From positions 62,001 to 126,000 of the IMG/VR virus record IMGVR_UViG_3300045996_004119: a stretch of DNA of 64,000 nt; one strand, written 5' to 3'. The notes under the pieces were generated by a model. The model was not told the origin of the DNA. It searched no databases and saw nothing but the letters and a program-made list of their open reading frames with translations. Both the position numbers and the translations under genes were made by a program. Shown one piece after another: positions 25,913 through 33,724 of the stretch. This DNA is from a virus. Every line of letters starts with the position of its first letter. Position 1 is the stretch's first letter.

Positions 25913-26154
25913 TGCTCGCCGCCCTCAAGAGCTGGAAGAGCTCGATCGCTGGCATCCTCGCCGGCATCAGCCTCGCCGCGCAGGCCGTGCTCGAGGTTGC
26001 CGAGGCGCCCGCGCGGCTGCGCGTGGTCGCGGGGCTCGTCAACGCCATCGCGATCGCGGCGCTCGGCATCGTCTGCCGCGACAACGACAAGACCTCGGAG
26101 CAGGTCGGCGCCCCGAAGGCCGGCCAGCTCCCGCCCGCGGAGCCGCCGCGATGA
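25912..26154 (+). CDS. Holin candidate
   Basis: 80 residues from the ATG overlapping the previous stop (a GTG 3 nt earlier is possible). SWKSSIAGILAGISLAAQA is very like the first segment of small phage holins. A second hydrophobic segment (VVAGLVNAIAIAALGIV) and a charged RDNDKTSEQ tail follow. Holins make the membrane lesion that lets endolysin out. The endolysin lies two genes downstream. Confidence 0.6.
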   Translation: MLAALKSWKSSIAGILAGISLAAQAVLEVAEAPARLRVVAGLVNAIAIAALGIVCRDNDKTSEQVGAPKAGQLPPAEPPR

Positions 26155-26633
26155 GAAAGGCGCTCGCGGTCCTCCTCGCCGCGCTGGCGCTGCTGCTCTC
26201 GGGGTGCGCCGGACCGCTCCAGGATGTCGGCCAGCAGGACAGGCGACCGATCACGGTGGCCGATGCGGCGAGCGCTCTCGTCGCCGCCCACGACCTGCTC
26301 GAGGACGTCGGCGATGCCCTCGAGGCCGTGCACACGGCGGCCGCTGCCCGGGCGCGCGCGGCGGCGCCGGACGACGAGGCGAAGCACCGCGCGATCGACG
26401 AGGTGCACGCCAAGTTCAAGCCGGCCTGGGACGCCTACGAGGGCGCGCAGGCCGTCTACATCGCCGCGGCCGCCGTGGTGCGCGCCGCGCAGCTGGCCGA
26501 GCTCGCGGGGAGGGCCCCCGACCCGACCGCGGTGGCCGCTGCCGTGCTGGCGCTGATGAGCGCGTGCGATGCCCTCGCGCGCGCCGCCGAGGCGGTGGGG
26601 CTGCCGGCGCTCCAGAAGGCGGGGAACCGATGA
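26151..26633 (+). CDS. Lipoprotein, outer-membrane spanin candidate
   Basis: 160 residues; the ATG overlaps the holin-candidate stop. Signal peptide with lipobox LLSGC (Cys19). The rest is an Ala-rich helical bundle. Place between holin candidate and endolysin suggests a lysis role such as outer-membrane spanin, but helical bundles are not typical of those. Confidence 0.5.
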   Translation: MRKALAVLLAALALLLSGCAGPLQDVGQQDRRPITVADAASALVAAHDLLEDVGDALEAVHTAAAARARAAAPDDEAKHRAIDEVHAKFKPAWDAYEGAQAVYIAAAAVVRAAQLAELAGRAPDPTAVAAAVLALMSACDALARAAEAVGLPALQKAGNR

Positions 26634-26929
26634 AGGCCGAGTCCACCTGGGCCGCCGTGGCTCTCGCCGTTGTCGGCCTCGCTACGGCCATCGTCCGCGT
26701 CATCGCCGGCAGGAAGCGCGCTGAGCCCCCGCCGGCGCCCGTCCAGCCAGCGCCGCCCATCCCGCCCGCGCCTGCCGGGCGCCGCGACGACGCCATCACC
26801 GCCGCCGAGCACGAACGGGTCCGCCAGGAGGCTGCGCGGCGCGCCCAACCTCCTCCCGCGGCCGACCTGACCAAGATCGCGCCGTCGCCGCCGAGCGACA
26901 ACGCCATCGAGCCGAGAGACCTCCAGTGA
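26630..26929 (+). CDS. Small membrane-anchored protein with Pro-rich stalk
   Basis: 99 residues; ATGA overlap with the lipoprotein. One membrane span (WAAVALAVVGLATAIVRVIA), then a Pro/Ala stalk and a short charged helix. It could be the inner-membrane partner of the lipoprotein. Its stop overlaps the endolysin GTG. Confidence 0.55.
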   Translation: MKAESTWAAVALAVVGLATAIVRVIAGRKRAEPPPAPVQPAPPIPPAPAGRRDDAITAAEHERVRQEAARRAQPPPAADLTKIAPSPPSDNAIEPRDLQ

Positions 26930-28401
26930 CCGCACGCATCATTTCCGCTGGAGCCGGCGCGACCAGGCCGCTCGTCCTCGCCTTCCTGGTGCCTCCTGTC
27001 CGCCGCCCGGGCGACCCGCACCTCGACGACCAGATCCGCGCGGCGCTGCCCGGGGCCTGCGTGATCGCGCACAGCGACGCCGACGGCGAGCCGCTCGCCG
27101 CCTCCGAGGAGCGGGCTCGCCGCGCCGGGCGGACGGGCGGGCCGCTCGTTCTCGTCGGCTATTCGGCCGGGTGCCTCCGGGGCGTGCGGAAGCGCCTCCT
27201 CGACGGCGCCGAGCCCGCCGCGGTCATCGCGATCGACGGCACGCACGCCTCGGTGCCTCCGGCCGCATGGCAGTTCGACGCCTGGCGATCGGTCATCGCG
27301 GACGCGCGCGACGGGCGCCGGCTGTTCGTGGCCACGGCGACACAGCAGACGTACGTGGAATCGCTGCCGGCCCATCAGCGCTACCTCGCGACCATCTCCG
27401 TGTTGCGCCGGCTGACCGGCTGGCCGCTCGCGAGCCCAGGGCCGCTGCCGCTCGGGGAGCACGTCTCCGAGGGGGACTGCCACGTCCACAGCTACGCGAG
27501 CGCCTCGATGGACGGCAATGCCCACAGCGACCAGCTCACGCGCGTGCTGCCCGAGATGCTCCGGCTGCACCTCGCGCCGTGGCTTGCGCGGCAGGGTGGC
27601 GCCGCGCCTGTCCCCGCCGAGGACCGCCACACGCCGGCGCCACCGACGCCCGAGGCGGACACGCCGCGGGTGCCGCGCGTGCTGCGCCGGGGTGACAAGG
27701 GCGACGACGTGGGCGACTGGCAGCGGCGCCTGCTGGAGCTCGGCTACGACCCCGGTTCGGCGGACGAGTCGTTCGGTCCGCTGACCGAGAGCGCCACGAA
27801 GGAGCTCCAGCGCGACGCCGGGATCGGCGTGGATGGCGTGGTCGGGCCGATGACGCGCGCCGCCGCCGAGAGCGCGGCCCCGAAGACGCTCCCGCCTGCG
27901 CCGCCCGCCGGGCTCGCCAGGGTGTTCCTCGGCAGAGCTCGTGCTGACCTCGATGCAGGCGTGCGCGAGGAGCGCCCCAACGACGGCGAGCGCGTGGGCG
28001 CCTACCTCCAGGCGTGCGGGGCGACGCCGCCGGCGAACTGGTGCGCGGCCGCGGTGACGTGCTGGCTTCGCGATGCTGCCCGCGAGCTCGGAGTCGAGCC
28101 GCCCGTGCGCGGATCGGCGGGCGCCAAGGCCTTGATGGCGCAGTTCCAGCAGGCCGGGCGGTTCATCTCGGCGGAGGAGCTGCGGCGGGACACCGCGTTG
28201 CTTCAGCCCGGCATGGTGGCCGTCTGGCACAGGGGCGCCCCCGGCGCGTGGACCGGGCACACCGCCGCCGTCGCGAGCGCGGCGACTGGGACGCGGTTCC
28301 TGAGCCTCGACGGGAACGGGGGGCAGAACGGCGATCGCGTGGCAGAGACGCAGCGCAGCCTGAACGACCCGCTGTTCCTCGGCGTCGGCCGGGTCGGCTA
28401 G
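26926..28401 (+). CDS. Three-domain endolysin: alpha/beta-hydrolase-like, peptidoglycan-binding, CHAP/NlpC-like amidase
   Basis: 491 residues from a GTG (GTGA overlap). Residues ~10-225 look like an alpha/beta hydrolase, with the nucleophile elbow GYSAG (Ser80). A Pro-rich linker leads to a PG_binding_1 domain (~250-310: LRRGDKGDDVGDWQRRLLEL and the GIGVDGVVGPMT closing motif). The C-terminal ~150 residues look like a CHAP/NlpC-type Cys peptidase, with NWCAAAVTCW (Cys373), WTGHTAAV (His445) and a FLSLDGNGG strand. So it probably cuts a peptide or amide bond in the wall. The hydrolase domain is unusual in lysins and recalls the separate LysB esterases of actinophages. Confidence 0.8.
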   Translation: MTARIISAGAGATRPLVLAFLVPPVRRPGDPHLDDQIRAALPGACVIAHSDADGEPLAASEERARRAGRTGGPLVLVGYSAGCLRGVRKRLLDGAEPAAVIAIDGTHASVPPAAWQFDAWRSVIADARDGRRLFVATATQQTYVESLPAHQRYLATISVLRRLTGWPLASPGPLPLGEHVSEGDCHVHSYASASMDGNAHSDQLTRVLPEMLRLHLAPWLARQGGAAPVPAEDRHTPAPPTPEADTPRVPRVLRRGDKGDDVGDWQRRLLELGYDPGSADESFGPLTESATKELQRDAGIGVDGVVGPMTRAAAESAAPKTLPPAPPAGLARVFLGRARADLDAGVREERPNDGERVGAYLQACGATPPANWCAAAVTCWLRDAARELGVEPPVRGSAGAKALMAQFQQAGRFISAEELRRDTALLQPGMVAVWHRGAPGAWTGHTAAVASAATGTRFLSLDGNGGQNGDRVAETQRSLNDPLFLGVGRVG

Positions 28402-28622
28402 GCGCCGCGTCTCGGCTGCCTGGCGCTGCGAGGGTACGTCTCCGTGAGCCAGGCCCGAAGGCCGAGCGCGTTGATGCGGCGGTCCAGGGTCCTCCGGTTC
28501 ACCGAGAGTGCCTCCGCAGCGCGCTCCACGTTGCCGGACGCGGCGGCGAGCGCCTCGCGGATGGCTGCGGCGTCGGCCGCGCTCGCCTGCATGATGGCGT
28601 CTGCCGTGAGCGGCCGCGTCAT
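28398..28622 (-). CDS. Fis-type helix-turn-helix protein
   Basis: 74 residues. GNVERAAEALSVNRRTLDRR (30-49) fits the Fis-family HTH (HTH_8) seen at the end of sigma-54 activators. It stands alone here, so it may be a small DNA-binding regulator. It is the last gene of a three-gene reverse operon; its ATG overlaps the upstream stop. Confidence 0.7.
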   Translation of the reverse strand: MTRPLTADAIMQASAADAAAIREALAAASGNVERAAEALSVNRRTLDRRINALGLRAWLTETYPRSARQPRRGA

Positions 28623-28945
28623 CCGCCGGCCTCGAGCTCTCGCAGCCGGATCGCCTCGCGCTGCACGGACTGCGGCGGCTCCTCCGGCAGCCGGCGCCCG
28701 TCGGGAGCTACGAAGCTCCACGGCCCGAGCTCGCGGGCCACGGCGCCGCTGTTCCGCCGCGCCCGCACGTAGCGGGTGGTCGGGCGCCCGAGATCGTCCG
28801 TCGTCTCCCACTTGGCGCAACCGTCGGGCTCGTAGCCGGGCCGGCGGATCGACCCGCACAGGCCGAGTCCGTTGCCGTCGTGCAGGATTATGTGCGTGGT
28901 GCGCCCGCAGTTGCGGCAGGGGCGCTCAAGCGTTTCGACGTCCAT
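28619..28945 (-). CDS. Small zinc-binding-type protein
   Basis: 108 residues. The N-terminus has CRNCGRTTHIILHDG followed by GLCG, a likely zinc site, then a charged helical tail. The start at 28945 is chosen; another in-frame start lies 9 nt upstream. No family recognised. Confidence 0.55.
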   Translation of the reverse strand: MDVETLERPCRNCGRTTHIILHDGNGLGLCGSIRRPGYEPDGCAKWETTDDLGRPTTRYVRARRNSGAVARELGPWSFVAPDGRRLPEEPPQSVQREAIRLRELEAGG

Positions 28946-28947
28946 GG

Positions 28948-29205
28948 TCACCACCTTCCTCGGCTGAACACGTCCTGCGCGAGGCCGCGGACCGTCTCCT
29001 GGATCTGCTCCTCCTCGACCGCGGACGGCCCGTCCACGAAGACGCGGTCGCGATCGCCATCGTCGCTCAGCCCGACGCTCACCTCGTCGCCCGCGTACGC
29101 ACCACGCAGACGCGCTTCGACTGCCGCGCGGTACCGCTCATGGTCCGCTGGCGAGCTGAGCGTGCCGAGGTTGCTGGTCGCGATGTCGAGGTGGATGGAC
29201 GTCAT
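28948..29205 (-). CDS. Small protein, first gene of the Fis-type operon
   Basis: 85 residues from the ATG at 29205, which has AGGAG 8 nt upstream. Short beta start (SIHLDIATSNLGTL), then acidic helices. No family recognised. A promoter with an internal palindrome lies ~45 nt upstream. Confidence 0.6.
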   Translation of the reverse strand: MTSIHLDIATSNLGTLSSPADHERYRAAVEARLRGAYAGDEVSVGLSDDGDRDRVFVDGPSAVEEEQIQETVRGLAQDVFSRGRW

Positions 29206-29249
29206 GGCTGTTTGCTCCTGCGTCGCCGGCCCCGCGCCGTCGATGCTTA

Positions 29250-29279
29250 GACAGTAGGACTCACGTGTCCGACTGTCAA
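29250..29279 (-). promoter_or_regulatory. Promoter with operator palindrome (reverse strand)
   Basis: On the reverse strand: TTGACA (29279-29274), 17-nt spacer, TACTGT (29256-29251). Nearly all of it is covered by an imperfect inverted repeat, GACAGT-n-GGAC ... GTCC-n-ACTGTC (29250-29277). This is the layout of a repressed sigma-70-type promoter and would drive 29205 to 28398. Confidence 0.6.
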
Positions 29280-29315
29280 CCCGGTCCGGTCGATTCCTGA
29301 GCGCCGCCGCGTCGG

Positions 29316-29693
29316 CTAGGCGGACAGCGTGAACGACAGCGCGTCGATGCTGCACGGAACGCCGTCGCGCGCATCGATACCCTCGAACATCAGCGCGGAG
29401 CCGACGTGTCCGGGCGTGCGCCACGCATCCTGAATCGGCACGCCTGCGCCGGCTTCACGCTCGCGCCACACGGCGACCCACCGCACGAATTGCTTCACAC
29501 GCAGATTCAGCGGCACTCGCCCGGTGACACCGAAGTCCGCCGGCACCCGCACGACGCGCGGCTCCGGGAATAGCTCGCGCCCGTCCTGCCCATAGACGCG
29601 GACGAACACGTCCGACCCTGGCTTCAGCAGGCTTTCGCGCGAGGCGCGAATCGCGTCATCGGCGCGGCAGCCCGTCTCTTCGCAACTCTGCAT
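29316..29693 (-). CDS. Hypothetical beta-rich protein
   Basis: 125 residues. A Cys-containing start (MQSCEETGCRADD) leads to a beta-rich body (GSDVFVRVYGQDGRELF, VPLNLRVKQFVRWVAVW). No family recognised. Divergent from the fibre block that begins at 29744. Confidence 0.5.
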   Translation of the reverse strand: MQSCEETGCRADDAIRASRESLLKPGSDVFVRVYGQDGRELFPEPRVVRVPADFGVTGRVPLNLRVKQFVRWVAVWREREAGAGVPIQDAWRTPGHVGSALMFEGIDARDGVPCSIDALSFTLSA

Positions 29694-29743
29694 CTCGAAA
29701 CCCTATCACGCGCCGGCTGCGCATGCAGCCTCGGAGCATATCA

Positions 29744-30142
29744 ATGCGCGTATCCGTAGTTGTCCGAAACGATTTGGTCGACGCCTTCACCGCGGCTCTC
29801 GACGACGGCGAGATCCGCTTCTACGACGGCACCCGCCCGGCGTCCGTGGAGACGGCGATCACCACGCAGGAACTGCTCGTCACGCTGACGTTCGCCGCCA
29901 CCGCGTTCGGCGCCGCATCGAGCGCGAGCGCCGCGGCGAATGCCATCGGCAGCGGCACGGTCGCCGCCACCGGCCAGGCTACTTGGGCGCGCCTCGTGAA
30001 CAGCGGCGGCACCGCGGTGGCCGACGCGACCGTCTCGGCGACCGGCGGGGGCGGAGACATCCAGGTGAGCGGCGTGGATTTCGGCGCCGGCGGCACCGTG
30101 AGCCTGAGCTCGTTCACCATCTCGCAGCCGGCCGGGTCATGA
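29744..30142 (+). CDS. Phage structural protein (fibre-block opener)
   Basis: 132 residues. The ATG at 29744 has CGGAG 9 nt upstream. The sequence fits a phage protein family with RFYDGTRPASVETAITTQEL near the start and GQATWARLVNSGGTAVADATV plus a GGGGDIQVSG turn later, usually encoded next to tail fibres. It opens the second fibre block. Confidence 0.65.
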   Translation: MRVSVVVRNDLVDAFTAALDDGEIRFYDGTRPASVETAITTQELLVTLTFAATAFGAASSASAAANAIGSGTVAATGQATWARLVNSGGTAVADATVSATGGGGDIQVSGVDFGAGGTVSLSSFTISQPAGS

Positions 30143-30444
30143 GCGCGCGCGTCGGCCTCTTCGCCATCCGTCACCAGCGCGGCGGCGTCATCACCGCGCT
30201 GCTCTTCTCCGCGCCGCCGAGCGAGGCGCGCCTCGCCGCCGAGAAGGTGCGGCTCGACAAGCGCTACGGCTCCGGCTGGGTGCGCGTGGTGCCCGTCGCC
30301 CTGGAGCTCGCCGACGAGCACGCCGACCTCGCCGCGCGCTTTTCCTCGCCGCCGGAGGAGCCGCCGCCGCCCGAGCCGGGGACCGCGGGCGCGCTGCCCG
30401 GCATCGTCATCCACGCCGTCGGCACGTACACCCCGCCCCGCTGA
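30139..30444 (+). CDS. Small hypothetical protein in the fibre block
   Basis: 101 residues; ATGA overlap with the gene before. Compact alpha/beta start (VGLFAIRHQRGGVITALLFS) and a Pro-rich tail. No family recognised. Confidence 0.55.
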   Translation: MSARVGLFAIRHQRGGVITALLFSAPPSEARLAAEKVRLDKRYGSGWVRVVPVALELADEHADLAARFSSPPEEPPPPEPGTAGALPGIVIHAVGTYTPPR

Positions 30445-30447
30445 ACC

Positions 30448-32391
30448 ATGGCAATCCGCACCAGCAGAGTCGAGTACGGGTGGACGACCGACGCCACCAA
30501 CCTCAACGCGGCCACGCGTCGGGAATTCGGCGCGATCACGGCCGTCATCGAGGAGACGTCGAGCCGCACCATCGTCAGCGCCTACCTCGAGGTCGCGCTG
30601 CGCGGCAACGAGACCACCGGCACGTCGATGACGTCGCGGCTCATCGGGATCCGGGTCGACGCGGTAGCCTGGAACGACGAGACGAAGAGCGAGACCATCC
30701 CCACCACGGGCGACCAGGACTCGTTCCGCTTTCGTCGGGACGTCACGAGCTACCTCCAGACGAACTTCACCGGCACGTCGCACTCGATCCAGGTTGCGCT
30801 CCAGTTCGGGACGCTGGCGACGATCAACCACTCCGCCAAGCTCGTCATCAACTACAGCTACGACGACGCGAGCGCCTCGACGCGGACGAAGACGGCGTGC
30901 ATCCCGCTGGAGTCGATCACCGGGACGCTGACCGACACGCTGGCCGAGATCGGGACGAGCCAAGTCCCGCAGCTGACGGGCGTCGGGGGCTTCCTCCCGG
31001 AGGCCAGCGTCTCCATCAAGGACATGTTCTTCGTCGTCATGGCGAACGAGGGGCACGCGTCGGGGACCACCGACTTCTCGCTCGCGGTCTCGCTCGACGC
31101 CGAGGGGGAGACGACGCTCGGGGTCTGCGAACAGGCGCTCGACAGCTCGCCCTGGTACGAGGGCGTCTGGAAGCGCACGGACATGGACCCGGCGACGACC
31201 CACGCCTTCAAGGCGAGGGGCACGGTGACCGGCAAGTTCCCGCAGATCTTTGCGCTGCTCTACGTCACGTACACGTACGACGAGAGCGCGAGCACGGACA
31301 TCCTCAACAGCCTCGACATGCCGATGCCCACCGAGCCGGGCAGCTTCGGCGGGGCCACGTCCGGGCTCCAGAGCAAGATCTCGATGGTGGTGCCCATCGA
31401 GGAGCCCGGGACCATCACGCTGAAGCAGAGCGCGGTCCTCGCCGGCTACAACATGCCGAACAGCACGTTGAGCGGGCTCACCATCGGCGTCGGGTCGCAG
31501 ACCCCGCGGGCGTACAGCCCGAGCACGCTCTACAACAGCCCTTCCGGCCAGCAGACCGTCTGCCACCGGTTCGACAGCGGGGCCGCGGCGGGCTCCGGGG
31601 TGACGCTCGCACGCGGCGAGAACACGATCACGCTGTCCTGGTACCGCACGAGCACCGGCTCCGGCGGCGCCGGCTACGGGTGGAACGCGCGCCTCATCCT
31701 CAACTACGTGTCGAGCAAGGCCTCCGCCGGCTCCGGCGCGCACAACCACACGATCAAGCTCTGGGGCGGCGGGACGGACGCCGTGGGCTCATCCACCGTG
31801 CGCGACTACACCTTCCAGCCGGCGATCCCGGAGTCGGACTACTGGGTCAGCTGCCTCGGGTTCGAGATCGACTTCTTGCAGGCCGGCCGCGGGATGTTCG
31901 CCTTCCTCGCTGAGCGCCTGTCGGGGGAGGGCGTCGCAGACGGGTGGGAGACGCTGCACACCAATGGGTTTTGCGTCAGCAACGAGAACAGCGTCAACAC
32001 GCTGTGGTGCAACGCCTCCGCGCACTTCGACCGGCACCCGGCGGACCCTGACGGGGAGCGCCTCGCTGTCGAGAGCTCGCGCACCTGGCGCATGTCGAGC
32101 TTTCTCGACGGCACGAACAGCCACGGCGGGTTCGCCGACTTCGTCGCGAGCATCACCTACAACACGCTCACGCGCTCCGTGAGCGGCGCGGTCTCCGGCT
32201 ACGACGGCGACGGCTCCGGGATCGTGGTGAACGTCCACCGCACGGACAACGGAGAGCTGCTCTACCAGGCGACGACGTCCGCGGGCGGCGGCTACTCGTT
32301 CACCGCGTACTCGGACGTGACATCGCTGTTCGCCGAGGCCCGGCAGGACGGGACGCACGTGGGGCGCTCCAACAACTTCACGCCGAGCTGA
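30448..32391 (+). CDS. Large beta-rich tail fibre/appendage protein
   Basis: 647 residues, almost all beta strand with Thr/Ser/Asn-rich loops. Two halves show similar strand patterns (LVINYSYDDASAS and LILNYVSSKASAG), suggesting an internal duplication of a jelly-roll-like domain. The last ~75 residues look like a transthyretin/carboxypeptidase-regulatory-like module (SGYDGDGSGIVVNVHRTDNG, TTSAGGGYSFTAY). Likely virion surface and host contact. Confidence 0.65.
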   Translation: MAIRTSRVEYGWTTDATNLNAATRREFGAITAVIEETSSRTIVSAYLEVALRGNETTGTSMTSRLIGIRVDAVAWNDETKSETIPTTGDQDSFRFRRDVTSYLQTNFTGTSHSIQVALQFGTLATINHSAKLVINYSYDDASASTRTKTACIPLESITGTLTDTLAEIGTSQVPQLTGVGGFLPEASVSIKDMFFVVMANEGHASGTTDFSLAVSLDAEGETTLGVCEQALDSSPWYEGVWKRTDMDPATTHAFKARGTVTGKFPQIFALLYVTYTYDESASTDILNSLDMPMPTEPGSFGGATSGLQSKISMVVPIEEPGTITLKQSAVLAGYNMPNSTLSGLTIGVGSQTPRAYSPSTLYNSPSGQQTVCHRFDSGAAAGSGVTLARGENTITLSWYRTSTGSGGAGYGWNARLILNYVSSKASAGSGAHNHTIKLWGGGTDAVGSSTVRDYTFQPAIPESDYWVSCLGFEIDFLQAGRGMFAFLAERLSGEGVADGWETLHTNGFCVSNENSVNTLWCNASAHFDRHPADPDGERLAVESSRTWRMSSFLDGTNSHGGFADFVASITYNTLTRSVSGAVSGYDGDGSGIVVNVHRTDNGELLYQATTSAGGGYSFTAYSDVTSLFAEARQDGTHVGRSNNFTPS

Positions 32392-32397
32392 CCGAAC

Positions 32398-33354
32398 GTG
32401 GCCGACCAGGACATCGTCCTCCGCGACCCGGGTGGCGGGGTCGGCGCGATCGCGTTCGACGACAGCCTCCCGCCCGTCACCGGCGATGGTGACGCGGAGC
32501 TCCCCACGCTCGCCGCGGCTGCCGTCGGGACGCTCAGCTACACGGGATCCGCCTCCGTGGCGCTGCCCGCGCTCGCGGCGGCGGGGGCGGGCGCCCTGGC
32601 CTACTCTGGCGCCGCGTCCGCCGCGCTGGCAGCGCCGGAGGCCACCGCCGCCGGCGCGCTCACCTACACCGGGAGCGCCTCCATCGCGCTCCCAGCGATC
32701 GCCGCGGCCTCCTCCGGCCTGCTCTCGTACACCGGCGCGGGCGCGGCTGTCCTGCCGGCGCTCTCCGCCGCCGGTTCCGGCGCCCTGGCGTTCGTCGGCA
32801 CCGGCGCTGCGTCCCTGCCCGCCCTCGGCGCCGCGGCGGCAGGCACACTCCTCGTCGTCATCACGGGCGTCGGCGCTGCGGCGCTCCCTGCGCTCGCCGC
32901 CGCCGCGACCGGCACGCTCATCCCGCCGTCGGGCGGGGAAGAGCCCGGCTTCATCACGTTGCCGCGCGCGGGGACTCTGTACGAGCTCGCGCTGCCCGCG
33001 GTCGCCTCCCTCTACGTCATCACCCTCGCGAGGCCCATGTTCAGGCTCCACATCGGCGACACCGCCGTTCTCACCGGCGTCACCATCCGCGACGCCGCGG
33101 GCGATCTCGTCGACCCCGCGACGCTCACCATCCTGATCCTCTCGCCGCTCGGGGTCGAGGTCGAGCTCGTCTACGGCACCGCGCCCACGAGCGGCTCGGG
33201 GGACGCCGTCATCCGGACGGCGGAGGGGACGTTCACGGTGCAGATCGAGATCACCGACGAGCGCGGCGCGGGGGTGTACCGCTACACGGTGGTGACCACC
33301 GGGGCGCGCGCGGCTGAGACGGGCACGTTCACCGTCTACGCGAGGGCGGTCTGA
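32398..33354 (+). CDS. Repeat protein: about seven 21-residue Ala-rich repeats plus C-terminal beta domains
   Basis: 318 residues. Residues ~32-180 are about seven tandem repeats near 21 residues long with consensus S-x-ALPALAAAGAGALAYTG, regular enough to form a beta-solenoid or stacked fibre shaft. The end (~200-318) has two beta domains. Such repeats occur in phage appendage proteins. Copy number may vary between strains. Confidence 0.7.
   Translation: MADQDIVLRDPGGGVGAIAFDDSLPPVTGDGDAELPTLAAAAVGTLSYTGSASVALPALAAAGAGALAYSGAASAALAAPEATAAGALTYTGSASIALPAIAAASSGLLSYTGAGAAVLPALSAAGSGALAFVGTGAASLPALGAAAAGTLLVVITGVGAAALPALAAAATGTLIPPSGGEEPGFITLPRAGTLYELALPAVASLYVITLARPMFRLHIGDTAVLTGVTIRDAAGDLVDPATLTILILSPLGVEVELVYGTAPTSGSGDAVIRTAEGTFTVQIEITDERGAGVYRYTVVTTGARAAETGTFTVYARAV
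32491..32936 (+). repeat. Tandem ~63-bp coding repeats (about 7 copies)
   Basis: The repeats encode the 21-residue units of the protein above. The copies differ at DNA level but keep the LPAL...G.L pattern, so they are old or diverged repeats rather than a fresh expansion. Confidence 0.7.
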
Positions 33355-33644
33355 TGGCGGTCAGGACGATGCTCATCGTGGTCAAGGTGGCGCACACCGA
33401 CCCTGCGGTCACCCCCACGGAGGCCGAGGCGCTCGCCGTCATCGGCGCCGACCGCTGGGACACGGCCCGCGGTGGCCAGCGCCCGGGGAACGGCGCCTAC
33501 CTCCTCAGCTACCGGACGGACCTAGGCCGGCGCGGCGACGAGCGGGACGCCCGCGGCGCGGCGCACGTGGAGGACACGGCAGCCAAGGGGCGGCCGGCGG
33601 ACGCGGGGCAGGGCGGCGGCGGGGGTCGAGACACGCCGGGGTAG
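33354..33644 (+). CDS. Small protein ending the fibre block
   Basis: 96 residues; the ATG overlaps the previous stop by 1 nt. Short beta-alpha start (RTMLIVVKVAHTDPAVTPTE) and a Gly/Arg-rich tail. No family recognised. Followed by a terminator. Confidence 0.5.
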   Translation: MAVRTMLIVVKVAHTDPAVTPTEAEALAVIGADRWDTARGGQRPGNGAYLLSYRTDLGRRGDERDARGAAHVEDTAAKGRPADAGQGGGGGRDTPG

Positions 33645-33669
33645 GCCGGCTGCGCAGGAAAGCGAGAAC

Positions 33670-33693
33670 GCGCCGGGTACGCCCGGCGCTTTT
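33670..33693 (+). terminator. Rho-independent terminator
   Basis: Perfect 8-bp stem GCGCCGGG / CCCGGCGC with a TACG tetraloop, followed by TTTT. An outer inverted repeat (GAACGCG ... CGCGTTC) surrounds it. It ends the structural block. Confidence 0.85.
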
Positions 33694-33724
33694 CGCGTTC
33701 CATAGGCAACTTGACGCAGGCGGG

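Noticed and set aside
29821-31749. A 642-codon reverse-strand open frame under the fibre genes
   Set aside because: Shadow of the fibre protein frame; Val/Arg/Asp-rich with no motif.
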